Assembly (NCBI GenBank): GCA_036387475.1
Contig: DASVTR010000008.1
Coordinates: 186,001 to 250,000 of the forward strand
Source of the DNA: DASVTR01 sp036387475
Lineage (GTDB): Bacteria; Acidobacteriota; Blastocatellia; Pyrinomonadales; Pyrinomonadaceae
Length of the DNA: 64,000 nt
Direction: 5' to 3'
Shown here: one piece after another, positions 37,630-46,436 of the stretch
Position numbering within the stretch: position 1 is the first letter of the stretch
How the letters are laid out: each line of letters begins with the position of its first letter
Notes under the pieces: model-generated
The model's database searches: none
What the model saw: only the letters and a program-made list of their open reading frames with translations
What the model was told of the DNA's origin: nothing
Position numbers and translations under genes: made by a program

Positions 37630-39114
37630 ATGAGGTTTTTACGCGCCTTTCTTCTGTGCCTGCTCTGCGCCACGTCGGCGCTCCCGCGGTCGAAGCCGGT
37701 CGTGGAGTACAGGGGGAATTTCGGCCTTCACGTCGTTGACGACTACATCCGCTGGCACAAATACCTGGAAGCCGAAGACAAGCTCCTGGTGATGGGTTTT
37801 AGTAATTTGCAGATCATCGATCTACCGAACACAAAGGTGGTCGAAACCCGCCCCGTCATACTGCCGCTTGAGAGCGGTCGCGGCTGGTACGATGGGGACG
37901 AGTTGGGGGTCAGTCCCGACGGGAGACGAATGCTCATCGTCTGGCGTCCGGTTGCCAAAGACGTGCCGAGAAAGGAGGCGTGGGTCTGGGACTTGCGGGA
38001 AGGCAAGCGCCTCGCCGTCCTCGACAAGAGTCCATACGACATACGCACCGGCGTCTGGAGCAAGAACGGCAAGACTATCGTCACCTCCGACCACCAGATT
38101 GGCTACATCCTCAACGGCTACGACGTGAAGCACGCGTTCTCCTTCTGGGACGGCGAGACGTACGAGTATCGCGGCGGCGTCTCACTCGACAACGTCACCT
38201 GGTGGCACCTGAGTGATGACGGGCAGCGCTTCTTCGCCGCGACGGGGAAGCAGAAGAGTTGGCTAGGGCTGAAGTACACCAGCGATTCAGCCGGGGTCAT
38301 CACGGTCTGGGACACACGGACGGGGCAGGTGGAGAAGACCATCTCGGTTGCCAGCGCCAACTTCTCGCCCAAGACGCGCGAGATAGAGGTCAGCCCCGAC
38401 GGCAAGTTCTTCGTCTTCGTCAACAAGAACAAGTCCAACTCTGCCGAACACAGGCTGCTGGCCTGGGAAATGAATGGGAGTATCAGCCCGAAGTACGAGC
38501 TAAAACCGCAGCCGAAGATCGATGACTCCCGCGTGGTCTTCAGCCCCGACGGGCGCTACTTCGCCGTCGACGTGGGTAAGAATCTGCAAATCTACGAGAC
38601 GCAAACCGGCGAGAAGAAGTACGAACTGCGAGACGTGGAACTCCCGCACACGTGGCTCAGCAATGATGTCATCCTAGACGTACACCCCAAGCGCATATAC
38701 CACGAGAAGAGCGAACCGATGTTTGGCTTGGACATCATCTCCGGCAGCGTGCTCTATCGGAGCAAGCTGACGTTCAGAGAGGAGGAGCGTTACAACCTCA
38801 TCGGCGAAGGGACGGAGAAGACTCTCATCTACACCTCTGTCGTCCCACACCCTGCGGGCAAGATGTTCCTCACCTACGACTACGAGTACGTCAGGATTTT
38901 CGATTCGCGCACGGGACAACTGTTGCAGACCGTGATCTCGCCCCCACCGAAGTTCGACAAGGACGGGAAGATCGTCTACGACAAAAAGGGTCAGCCGAAG
39001 CTCAGCCGCGGTGCCGCCGTCAAGTCGGCGGACTGGTCGCGCGACGGCCACACGCTCTACGTCTTCAGCGCCAACGGACAGTCTGTTTCAGTCTACGGTC
39101 TGGTCAGTAATTGA
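37630..39114 (+). CDS. Secreted WD40-like beta-propeller protein (cassette gene)
   Basis: 494 residues; ATG 37,630 follows GGAGGTG. A signal (FLRAFLLCLLCATSALP) is followed by propeller blades carrying SPDGRRMLIVWR, WHLSDDGQRFFAATG, EVSPDGKFFVFVNK, VFSPDGRYFAVDVG and DWSRDGHTLYVFS. Each has the aspartate-rich turn of WD40-like repeats, so it is a protein-protein or ligand scaffold outside the cytoplasm. It follows an attC directly but has no attC of its own: a reverse-strand gene ends 11 bp after it, so the 3' part of this cassette was lost or replaced. Confidence 0.75.
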   Translation: MRFLRAFLLCLLCATSALPRSKPVVEYRGNFGLHVVDDYIRWHKYLEAEDKLLVMGFSNLQIIDLPNTKVVETRPVILPLESGRGWYDGDELGVSPDGRRMLIVWRPVAKDVPRKEAWVWDLREGKRLAVLDKSPYDIRTGVWSKNGKTIVTSDHQIGYILNGYDVKHAFSFWDGETYEYRGGVSLDNVTWWHLSDDGQRFFAATGKQKSWLGLKYTSDSAGVITVWDTRTGQVEKTISVASANFSPKTREIEVSPDGKFFVFVNKNKSNSAEHRLLAWEMNGSISPKYELKPQPKIDDSRVVFSPDGRYFAVDVGKNLQIYETQTGEKKYELRDVELPHTWLSNDVILDVHPKRIYHEKSEPMFGLDIISGSVLYRSKLTFREEERYNLIGEGTEKTLIYTSVVPHPAGKMFLTYDYEYVRIFDSRTGQLLQTVISPPPKFDKDGKIVYDKKGQPKLSRGAAVKSADWSRDGHTLYVFSANGQSVSVYGLVSN

Positions 39115-39124
39115 CACCGACTCA

Positions 39125-39769
39125 CTACCCATCTCTGCCTCTGTCGCAGACCAGTCGAACAAAATCTTCAACCAGACAGGGGTCTAGTTCGCGCCCGGCC
39201 ATCCCTGTCAGAGTGCGGAGCGCCTCTCGTTTCGTCAGCGTCGGCTTATAAGAGCGCCTGGAGCGCAGCGAGGTGTAGACGTCAACGACCGAGACGAGAC
39301 GCGCTGCCAGTGGGATAAAAGTTCCGCTCAACCCGTCAGGGTAGCCTGACCCGTCCCAATGCTCGTGATGGTGAAGCACCGTCAGACGGATTGCCCCTGT
39401 CAGACATGGAAGCTTTGAAACGACTTTCGCGCCCAGAATGGAGTGGCGCGAAACAGCCGCGCGTTCCTCTTCATCAAATTCGCCGGTTTTTAAGAGGACG
39501 GAGGGCGCAATGAAGTATTTGCCCACATCATGCAGGTAGGCTCCGGCTTCCAACTCTTCGAGCGTCGGCATATTGCTTCTGCTGGTGTATCCACCGGCAA
39601 GAGCAAAGCGGCGGGCCAGGTTGGCCGTAGCGTGTGCGTGTGGTTGAACGTGTGCGAAGATTTCAGGTTGAGGTTTCCGACCGACCAGGGCGATTACTTT
39701 GGTCACTTCACGCAGACCTATTAATCCGGCAGAGATACTCTTTGCCTGAGTGAGTTGAAGACACTTCAT
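39125..39769 (-). CDS. HD-GYP domain protein (putative c-di-GMP phosphodiesterase)
   Basis: 214 residues from ATG 39,769, which has AAAGGAG 8 bases upstream. It contains HATANLARRF, the metal-binding HDVGK, HHHEHWDGSGYPDGLSG (HD-GYP signature: HHE and GYP with DG) and LVSVVDVYTSLRSRRSYKP. Lacking a REC domain, it is a stand-alone HD-GYP. The family cuts c-di-GMP to pGpG or GMP. It lies after an attC on the minus strand and would be a reversed cassette. A c-di-GMP riboswitch at 46,160 and a GGDEF-EAL protein at 21,959 are in the same window. Confidence 0.85.
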   Translation of the reverse strand: MKCLQLTQAKSISAGLIGLREVTKVIALVGRKPQPEIFAHVQPHAHATANLARRFALAGGYTSRSNMPTLEELEAGAYLHDVGKYFIAPSVLLKTGEFDEEERAAVSRHSILGAKVVSKLPCLTGAIRLTVLHHHEHWDGSGYPDGLSGTFIPLAARLVSVVDVYTSLRSRRSYKPTLTKREALRTLTGMAGRELDPCLVEDFVRLVCDRGRDG

Positions 39770-39946
39770 CACGACATCTCCTTTCAGGAGGATCACTGCA
39801 TTTGGAGATGCCTGTATTGCTATCTTTTCTCCCGCACGAAGATAGGAAGGCAGTACAAGCCCGTGAAGGTTGGAGCAAGTGTCTCTAAGATACGCATTTG
39901 CAGTGGTCGGTTAGGTAGCGTTTGGATGGCAATTGCGTTGCGTTTA

Positions 39947-40049
39947 GATGAACGCCCGGCATTAACCGCCGCGCACACAACCCAATGAGCGGCAACTCTC
40001 GCGGATGAAAGCCACGCTATCCGCGCTCCGGTTGGATGAATTATCAGGC
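39947..40049 (-). other. Integron attC site, minus strand
   Basis: On the minus strand: GCCTGAT, AATTCATCCAACCGGAGCGC, then ATAGCGTGGCTTTCAT and GGCGGTTAATGCCGGGCGTTCATC. 103 bp. The membrane-protein gene at 40,063-40,512 ends 13 bp before it and HD-GYP follows, so this block is reversed relative to 34,219-37,511. Confidence 0.88.
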
Positions 40050-40062
40050 TGCATACAATACA

Positions 40063-40512
40063 TTAAGCTTTCATCGCTCCCCTCCGCGCATCACTGAGAA
40101 ATGCTAAGAGAGACGCAAGTAACGTGACCGAGAGGAGCACTGTTACGATCATCGCGCACACTCCCAGGAACGGAGAATCTTGCCCCAACAGATTGTGCTG
40201 CCCCACATGTCCGGTAAAGTCGCTGCCGTAAGCCCACGTGTGGTATTGATCCATTGGCGTCTCCAGGACGGCGTGCGCAAACACGGAAAAGAGAAATAAG
40301 AGGGACGTGCCCGCGACCCTGTGCCACGGCTTTGATCTGGAGAAAAATACCCAGAGGAAGATGGGATAGATAATCAGACTGAAGGTAAAAGGAGTTACTT
40401 CCGGGAGGAAAGGCCAGCCGCTGTGATCCACCCGCAATACGTGGTCAACGTGATGGATGAACGCTAGAGTTGCAGCCAGCAATAAAAATTTCTCACCCCG
40501 ACTAAGTTTCAT
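40063..40512 (-). CDS. Four-helix membrane protein (cassette gene)
   Basis: About 149 residues from ATG 40,512 (AGGA 8 bases upstream; a GTG at 40,518 is an alternative). Four membrane helices: KFLLLAATLAFIHHVDHVL, FTFSLIIYPIFLWVFFS, VAGTSLLFLFSVFAHAVLE and FLGVCAMIVTVLLSVTLLAS. His-rich HHVDHVLRVDHSGWP and GHVGQHNLLG could bind a metal or heme. No known family recognised. Its 3' end abuts the attC on the same strand. Confidence 0.7.
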   Translation of the reverse strand: MKLSRGEKFLLLAATLAFIHHVDHVLRVDHSGWPFLPEVTPFTFSLIIYPIFLWVFFSRSKPWHRVAGTSLLFLFSVFAHAVLETPMDQYHTWAYGSDFTGHVGQHNLLGQDSPFLGVCAMIVTVLLSVTLLASLLAFLSDARRGAMKA

Positions 40513-40548
40513 AGGCACATCCTACTACTCACAGCACACTCGATAGAA

Positions 40549-40622
40549 GCCTAACACTGATGAGACCGCAGCGAGAATGAGACTGACAGGCAGGCCACTG
40601 TCATCTTCATTTATCGTTTGGG
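40549..40622 (-). other. Weak attC-like site, minus strand
   Basis: On the minus strand it begins CCCAAAC and ends TCATCAGTGTTAGGC, 74 bp, with an internal 5-bp GACAG/CTGTC stem. It lies 37 bp before the membrane-protein gene, where a preceding cassette end would be. The inner boxes do not match the group, so this is only a candidate. Confidence 0.3.
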
Positions 40623-40994
40623 CGCAAGCAATCATTTAAGGCAACCGAATCTGCTTTGAGATATTCTGATGGCCGAAGCCATTCATTTTCTTGCGGAAGA
40701 TAAATTCTCTTTTCAAATCCATAGTCACTTTCCGCTTGCGGACTCGCTTTAACAAGACACTGCTTACACACTCTCTAAAATAATTGAAAGATCAATTCGA
40801 CTGTCATAAAATTTGAGTCCACAATGCTGCCGCTTAATCAGGCTCGAACGGTGTTTACGCAAAAGTGAATGCGAGCCAGCCACCTGATAAAACGCCTCTC
40901 AGGGTGCCTCTTTGTCAGATATTGTATTTGAAGTCCTTCACCGGCGGTGTGATACGCCTGCGGTTTCGACTCAGGTGAGTTTAGGGAATTCGAC
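40623..40994. other. Intergenic region before the large NTPase gene
   Basis: About 370 bases, AT-rich between 40,700 and 40,850. No RNA or gene seen. It should hold the promoter of the DUF4062 gene; no clear -35/-10 pair stands out. Confidence 0.35.
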
Positions 40995-43900
40995 ATGGCT
41001 AAGGCATGGAAGACAATCCGCATCTTCATCTCCTCGACGTTTAAGGACATGCATGCTGAGCGAGACCATCTCGTGCGGTTTACGTTTCCGCGGCTGCGTG
41101 AAGCTTTGTCAAGGCGGCGCATACATCTGGTTGACGTTGACCTGCGTTGGGGCGTCACCGCAGACCAGGACGCCTTTGAGCTATGCATGGACGAGATTGA
41201 CCGCTGTCGCCCCCGGTTCATCTGCATGCTGGGAGGGCGTTACGGGTTCGTGCCGCCGCTGAAGTTTATCGGCAATCACATCATGGCATCGATACTGGCG
41301 GGCAGCAGTCCAGCCGGAGAGTTGACGCCAGACGAGCGCGCGGTGCTATCGGAGATTTATGCGCGTGACAACGACGGCTATCGCTTACGCGGGAAGCCGA
41401 GCGAGGCGGCAAAAGTTGAAAGCTGGGCGGAGAGCGGCAGGCATGCTGTCAGCGTTCTTCAGCGCGCCGGGCTGACCGAGGCGCAGTTCTCTATCACGGC
41501 TTCGGAGGTCTTCCACGCCGCGCTCGACAGGTTGGACGAGCCAGCCTTCCGCTACTTCTATTTCCGCGATTCCTCAATCACAGACTCTATCCCGGATGAG
41601 TACGCCAGGCTCTACCGCGAGCAGGAGGGCAGCTTCGCAGCAGGAGCGCTCAAGTCTTTGAAGGCGAAGATCAGAGAGTCGCAAGCGAAGACGCTCGCCG
41701 CGCCCGGCGTAGAGCAGGTAATTGCCCTTCCGGTCTACGAGTATTCTTGCGTGTGGGATAAGAGCGCGGCACACATCAGGGGTCTCAAAGAGTTTGGCGA
41801 CCGTGTCTACGCAGACCTCTTAACAAGCGTCGAGGCGGAGTTCGGTGCCGAAGAGAGTGTTTCCCTGAATGAGTTCGAAGAGGAAAAGGCGGCGATGGAG
41901 GCATTGGTCGAGACCGGCATCGAACGCTACGTCGTCGGCAGCCGCCGTGAGGTCTTCGACCGCCTGCGTGCGCACGCCGAAGAATCGGGCGGCAACGGTT
42001 ATCTCTGCGTCGTCGGCGAGCCGGGGTCTGGAAAGACAGCGCTCCTCGGAAAGTTTTACAGGGAGCACACGGTCGAAGGCGGCAAGCCAGACCTGCGCAT
42101 TGTTATCTCGCACTTTGTCGGAGCAAGTGCAGCCTCAACGAATGTGCGACAGGTCTTGCGCCGCCTCTGCTACGAGTTGGCCCAGGGAGCGGACGCCGTT
42201 GTCGAGATACCGGACGAGTACGACAAACTCTGCGAGGTACTCCCCGAATTCCTGCGAAAGGCCGTTAAGAGCCGACGTGTGCTCATCCTCATAGATGGCA
42301 TCAACCAACTGGATGCGGGGCACGACGCACAGGCGATGCGCTGGCTCCCCGACGTGTTGCCGAGCGGGGCGCGCATCATCATCACGGCGCTCGAAGGCCC
42401 CGCGCTCAATGTGCTGCGCGCACGACGACGGCCTCCCGAAGAGGTGCTCTTGCAGCCACTCAATGTGACGGACGCGACGGAAATTATAGAGGAGTTCCTG
42501 AGCCGCTACTGCAAGACCCTTGACGAGGTGCAACGCGCCGCGTTGATTGGCAAGAGCGGCGCACGCAACCCTCTCTATCTTCTGACTGCGCTTGAAGAGT
42601 TGCGAACACTCGGAACATATGAAGAGATTACAGACCGCATCAGGGAATTACCCGCCGAGACAGGCCCGCTCTTTCTCTGGGTTCTCGGACGCCTCGAACG
42701 CGACGAGGGTTTCCAAGACGAGCGCGGCGCACCCGTCGGCGGGGAGTTAATCCGCCGCTACTGCTCTTACATAGCAATCGGGCGCGCGGGGATGGCCCCG
42801 TTGGAACTCATCGAACTGGCCGCACCTGCCGACGAGCGCGCAAGTAGGCCCGCAGATCATCTCGGCAACGTCGCCTCGCTCCAACGCCTGCTCCGTCCCT
42901 ATCTGATGTATCGCGGCGAACTCATAGACTTCTTCCATGAGCAGTTACGCCTGGCAGTTGAGCAGAAGTTCCTCGCGAGGCCGGAGGCGCGCACGGCGGC
43001 ACACAGCGAGGTGGCCGCATACTTCCGGCGCAAGGCCGATCCCGCTGGCGACCGTACCTGGGCCAGTCGGCACGCCCGTGGACTGAGCGAACTTCCTTTC
43101 CACCAGACCAGAGCACAACTCTGGGACGAGGTCTTCGAGACGCTCACAGACCTTGGCTTCATGGAAGCCAAGTGCACGCATGTCGCCGTTACCATCACTA
43201 AACGCGACAAAATCAGCGCACACACGCTCTACGGCAGCGCATACGAGGTTCAGTACGGCGGCGTTTACGACCTCCAGGAGGACTACCGCCGCGCTCTCGA
43301 ATTTTTCCCGGCCCAGGAGCAAGCGGCAGAACACCCCGGGCAGGGGAGACGGATGAGATACGGCTCTCTGAACGAGCACCCTGCAAAAGGTGAAAGGCTG
43401 GAAGAGTGGCTGCGCTTCGTCCGCGCGCACAGTCATATTCTGCGGGCGCATCCGCAGTGGTTATTCCAGCAAGCCGCAAATCAACCTGACGGCGACTTGC
43501 CCGCTGTCACGGCGAAGCTGAAATGGGAGAGCGGGGCAGAGAGTCGTCCGTGGCTGCGCTGGCTGAACAAGCCACAACAGGCCGATCCCTGCGTGCTAAC
43601 TGTTACCTCGACTGACGCGCCGACTGCCAGGGCCTGCTTCTACTCGACGGACGGGCGCAGCATCATCAGCGCCTCTCTGAGCAAACTCGAAATTTGGGAT
43701 GCAGCGAGCGGGGAAGAACTCGCCACTCTTGACGCGGGTATGCTGATTGATGCCTGTGCCTATTCGCCGGACGGAAAGTGGTTTGTCACCGGGGGCCTTC
43801 TCAGCGACAGTCCACTCGGCTGCCTGAAAATATGGGACACTGAAAGCTGGGCGGAGGTGAGGACGCTGAAATGCACCACCCGTGTGCGCGCCTGCGCTTA

Positions 43901-45866
43901 TTCGCCCGACGGACGCCTGCTCGTCTCCGGAGGAGATAATGGATTCCTGCGGGTCTGGGACACACGGACCTGGTCGCCAATCGCCACGCTGTTAAATGAC
44001 AACTGGTTTAAGTACGAAGCGGACGTAACCGCCTGCGCCTTCTCGCCGGACGGCAAGAGAATGGTATCCGCATCCAGAGCACGCGAAGAAGCCACACAGA
44101 GGTTCGATTCAGCTTTCAGGTTTCTGGAGCAGATGGGACGGCCTGACCTGTTGTCCAGAGTCCTCAAAGAGAGCGTCCAGCCACCTCTGAACGCTTTGTT
44201 GAGAGTCTGGGAGACGGATAGCTGGAGGCAGGTCGCCGCTATCACCGTCCACGATTCCGTCAACGTCTGTGTCTTTTCGCCTGACGGCAAGCGGGTCGTC
44301 TCACAGGCAACTGACCTGACTCTGAAAGCCTGGGATGTCGAGACGGGCAGGGAGTCGGCGGCGATGGCCGGGCCGGATAAAACCGTGGACGCCTGTGCCT
44401 ACTCGCCCGACGGGCGGCATCTAGTATCAAACTACGATAAGGACTTGCACCTGTGGAATGCAGAAACAGGCGAGGTGCTGGCGAGCCTGACAGGACATAC
44501 TTTCCTGACCTCGGCCTGCGCCTTCTCGCCCGACGGTCGCAAGATAGTCTCGGCTGCCGGAGAGACTAAGGTGTGGGACGTGGAGACTGCGATTGGGAAC
44601 TCAGAGCGCGATGAATCGGGCGCAGGTCTGACGGCCTGCGCTTACTCTCCCGATTGGAAGAGGGTCGTCACCGGCAACCGTGATGGCAACCTCGAAATTC
44701 GTGACGGGGAAACGGGAAAGAGAATCCTGAAGCTGGACGGCCACCCCGGCTGGATCAGGTCTTGCGCCTATTCGCCGGACGGGCGAAGAATCGCCTCCGG
44801 TTCTGTACGCGAGACGCTTAAGGTCTGGGACTCAGAGTCGGGAACTGAGCTTGCTAATCTGTCCGGTCATATCAAAGGCGTATCGGCATGTGCCTATTCC
44901 CCCGACGGCCATCGCTTATTAGTCGTACATGGATGTGCGTTGATGTTGAGGGAAACCGGGTGCGGCATGGAGGTCAAAACTCTGCACGAAGGTGGCTCCC
45001 GTATGCCTTTAACGTCTTGCGCGTTCTCGCCCGACGGACAGAGGGTCGCCGTCGGAGACGCGTTCGGGAAGTTGCTGTTGTTGGATGCCTATACCGGAGA
45101 GGAAGTAGTAACCATAGGCACGCATGGCCCGGTGGAGTCTTGCGAGTATTCCCCAGACGGGCTGAGAATCATTACCGTCTCTCACACAGGTATGCAGGTG
45201 TGGTGCGCCAGAACCCATGCGGAACTCTCGGATTTCGATACGCGGCCTCTTGGGAGCAGCAACAGCACTCCGACCGGAATCTATCTAAGAGACGGCAGGC
45301 ATATCGCCTCCGGCCCGGTGGGCGGCATGTTGAGGGTTCTGGACGCCGCGACGGGTGAAGAAGTCGCCTGCTTTTTAGCAAGTGACCGGATTAACTCAAT
45401 CGCTGCTGGCCCCGGCTGTCGTCGTCTCAGCTTCGGTGATGAAAACGGCAACTTCTATGTACTAGAGTTGTGTGGGTCTGAAACAGGTATTCCGTCGGTT
45501 ACATCCGTTTACCTGTACCAGGCAGACAGCAACAGTTGGGACTTACAGCCGACAGCGAGGTGTGAGTGGTGCGGCAAACGGTTCACCCCCTTGGACACAG
45601 TCCTCGATACAATCCGCGACATCGCCGAAGACGCGCATCTCACGTCCGACGATTCGCCCTGCGCGAAGTTGCCTTCTGAGGTGTGGGACGCGCCGCTCCT
45701 GCTTTCGGAGTGTCCGCATTGCCAGGGTCATATAAGGTTCAATCCGTTCCTTGTAGATAAGCGTAGTTCAACGCCAACTGAAGTATTAGCCCAGGCTGAA
45801 TCAGCATCCGATGAGCAGAGCATTACAAGTAGGACGCTGAGGTCTTGGTGGAAATTCTGGAAGTAA
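40995..45866 (+). CDS. DUF4062-NTPase-WD40 protein (STAND/NLR-like), candidate defence or signalling
   Basis: 1623 residues. Residues 1-130 are a DUF4062 domain (RIFISSTFKDMHAERDHLV, HLVDVDLRWGVTADQDAF, RFICMLGGRYGFVPP). A STAND-type ATPase follows, with Walker A GEPGSGKTALL near residue 343 and Walker B RRVLILIDGINQLD near 430. From about residue 875 to 1490 come a dozen or more WD40 repeats, most beginning with ACAYSPDGRR or ACAFSPDG, an unusual conserved Cys. The C-terminus is a zinc ribbon (CEWCGKRF and CPHCQGH). The same order occurs in eukaryotic NPHP3/TEP1/NWD1. No effector or partner gene lies next to it. It is far too long for a cassette and no attC follows it. Confidence 0.85.
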   Translation: MAKAWKTIRIFISSTFKDMHAERDHLVRFTFPRLREALSRRRIHLVDVDLRWGVTADQDAFELCMDEIDRCRPRFICMLGGRYGFVPPLKFIGNHIMASILAGSSPAGELTPDERAVLSEIYARDNDGYRLRGKPSEAAKVESWAESGRHAVSVLQRAGLTEAQFSITASEVFHAALDRLDEPAFRYFYFRDSSITDSIPDEYARLYREQEGSFAAGALKSLKAKIRESQAKTLAAPGVEQVIALPVYEYSCVWDKSAAHIRGLKEFGDRVYADLLTSVEAEFGAEESVSLNEFEEEKAAMEALVETGIERYVVGSRREVFDRLRAHAEESGGNGYLCVVGEPGSGKTALLGKFYREHTVEGGKPDLRIVISHFVGASAASTNVRQVLRRLCYELAQGADAVVEIPDEYDKLCEVLPEFLRKAVKSRRVLILIDGINQLDAGHDAQAMRWLPDVLPSGARIIITALEGPALNVLRARRRPPEEVLLQPLNVTDATEIIEEFLSRYCKTLDEVQRAALIGKSGARNPLYLLTALEELRTLGTYEEITDRIRELPAETGPLFLWVLGRLERDEGFQDERGAPVGGELIRRYCSYIAIGRAGMAPLELIELAAPADERASRPADHLGNVASLQRLLRPYLMYRGELIDFFHEQLRLAVEQKFLARPEARTAAHSEVAAYFRRKADPAGDRTWASRHARGLSELPFHQTRAQLWDEVFETLTDLGFMEAKCTHVAVTITKRDKISAHTLYGSAYEVQYGGVYDLQEDYRRALEFFPAQEQAAEHPGQGRRMRYGSLNEHPAKGERLEEWLRFVRAHSHILRAHPQWLFQQAANQPDGDLPAVTAKLKWESGAESRPWLRWLNKPQQADPCVLTVTSTDAPTARACFYSTDGRSIISASLSKLEIWDAASGEELATLDAGMLIDACAYSPDGKWFVTGGLLSDSPLGCLKIWDTESWAEVRTLKCTTRVRACAYSPDGRLLVSGGDNGFLRVWDTRTWSPIATLLNDNWFKYEADVTACAFSPDGKRMVSASRAREEATQRFDSAFRFLEQMGRPDLLSRVLKESVQPPLNALLRVWETDSWRQVAAITVHDSVNVCVFSPDGKRVVSQATDLTLKAWDVETGRESAAMAGPDKTVDACAYSPDGRHLVSNYDKDLHLWNAETGEVLASLTGHTFLTSACAFSPDGRKIVSAAGETKVWDVETAIGNSERDESGAGLTACAYSPDWKRVVTGNRDGNLEIRDGETGKRILKLDGHPGWIRSCAYSPDGRRIASGSVRETLKVWDSESGTELANLSGHIKGVSACAYSPDGHRLLVVHGCALMLRETGCGMEVKTLHEGGSRMPLTSCAFSPDGQRVAVGDAFGKLLLLDAYTGEEVVTIGTHGPVESCEYSPDGLRIITVSHTGMQVWCARTHAELSDFDTRPLGSSNSTPTGIYLRDGRHIASGPVGGMLRVLDAATGEEVACFLASDRINSIAAGPGCRRLSFGDENGNFYVLELCGSETGIPSVTSVYLYQADSNSWDLQPTARCEWCGKRFTPLDTVLDTIRDIAEDAHLTSDDSPCAKLPSEVWDAPLLLSECPHCQGHIRFNPFLVDKRSSTPTEVLAQAESASDEQSITSRTLRSWWKFWK

Positions 45867-46159
45867 TCTTACCAAAATTGCACTCTGTAGCAGGATGTCA
45901 CTGTCCTCATCCCAGTAGAACCATTTCGGGGCGGAAAGATTCGCCTTCCGTCCAGTTGGCCGGAGCATAACTTTTTAGTGCAGGGAAGCAAAATGGCCTA
46001 TTAGCTTCGGAAGCTATAACGGTTTCGACCCTTGCTCTACATAGATTAAGGTCAAGATAAGAAAGTTGTGGCAAAACAGGTCAACCTTTGTATATTATAT
46101 GAATAGCTGCTCTCATCTCGGCGAGATGAGCAGACGGCATCGATCTTTTGACTGTAACG
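45867..46159. other. Intergenic region upstream of the riboswitches
   Basis: About 290 bases with no gene. TATATT at 46,091 is a likely -10 element for the riboswitch transcript; TTGTGG at 46,066 is a poor -35 match 19 bases away. No terminator is clear after the NTPase gene. Confidence 0.4.
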
Positions 46160-46258
46160 CACGATAAAGGCAAACCTGCCGCGAGGCAGGGACGCAAAGC
46201 CGTGATTCTCGGAGCAATGCTGAACTTAGCGATGGCGAGAATGTCTGGTTGCCGAAGG
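46160..46258 (+). promoter_or_regulatory. c-di-GMP-I (GEMM) riboswitch, first copy
   Basis: It contains AAAGGCAAACC, a stem CTGCC(GCGA)GGCAG, then GGACGCAAAGCC, a second stem (TTCTCG...CGAGAA) and the end GGTTGCCGAAGG. These are the GEMM-I features: a GNRA tetraloop that docks on the AGGGACGCAAAGCC receptor strand, and the closing GGUUGCCG. It binds cyclic di-GMP. About 178 bp separate it from the coding start, with a second copy between. Confidence 0.93.
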
Positions 46259-46340
46259 TGAAACGACTCCCATCTTCTCGCTCCATCTACATCTTTCCCG
46301 GAAATTAACAGCTTAGCGTCCCTCCCTCTTCTTTACGTCA

Positions 46341-46426
46341 CCGATTAAAGGCACCCCCGCAGTGATGCGGGTCCGCAAAGCCCGGAGCCTCTGGTCTTTC
46401 AGACAGAGATTGTCCGGCTACCGAAG
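46341..46426 (+). promoter_or_regulatory. c-di-GMP-I (GEMM) riboswitch, second copy
   Basis: ATTAAAGGCACCCCCGCAG...GCGGGTCCGCAAAGCCCGG...CCGGCTACCGAAG keeps the GEMM core with a changed first loop (AGTGAT in place of GNRA) and TCCGCAAAGCC for ACGCAAAGCC. It ends 11 bases before the CAP gene start, so it could hide the ribosome binding site (GTGAGGTC). The pair makes a tandem c-di-GMP switch. Confidence 0.85.
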
Positions 46427-46436
46427 TGAGGTCAAC

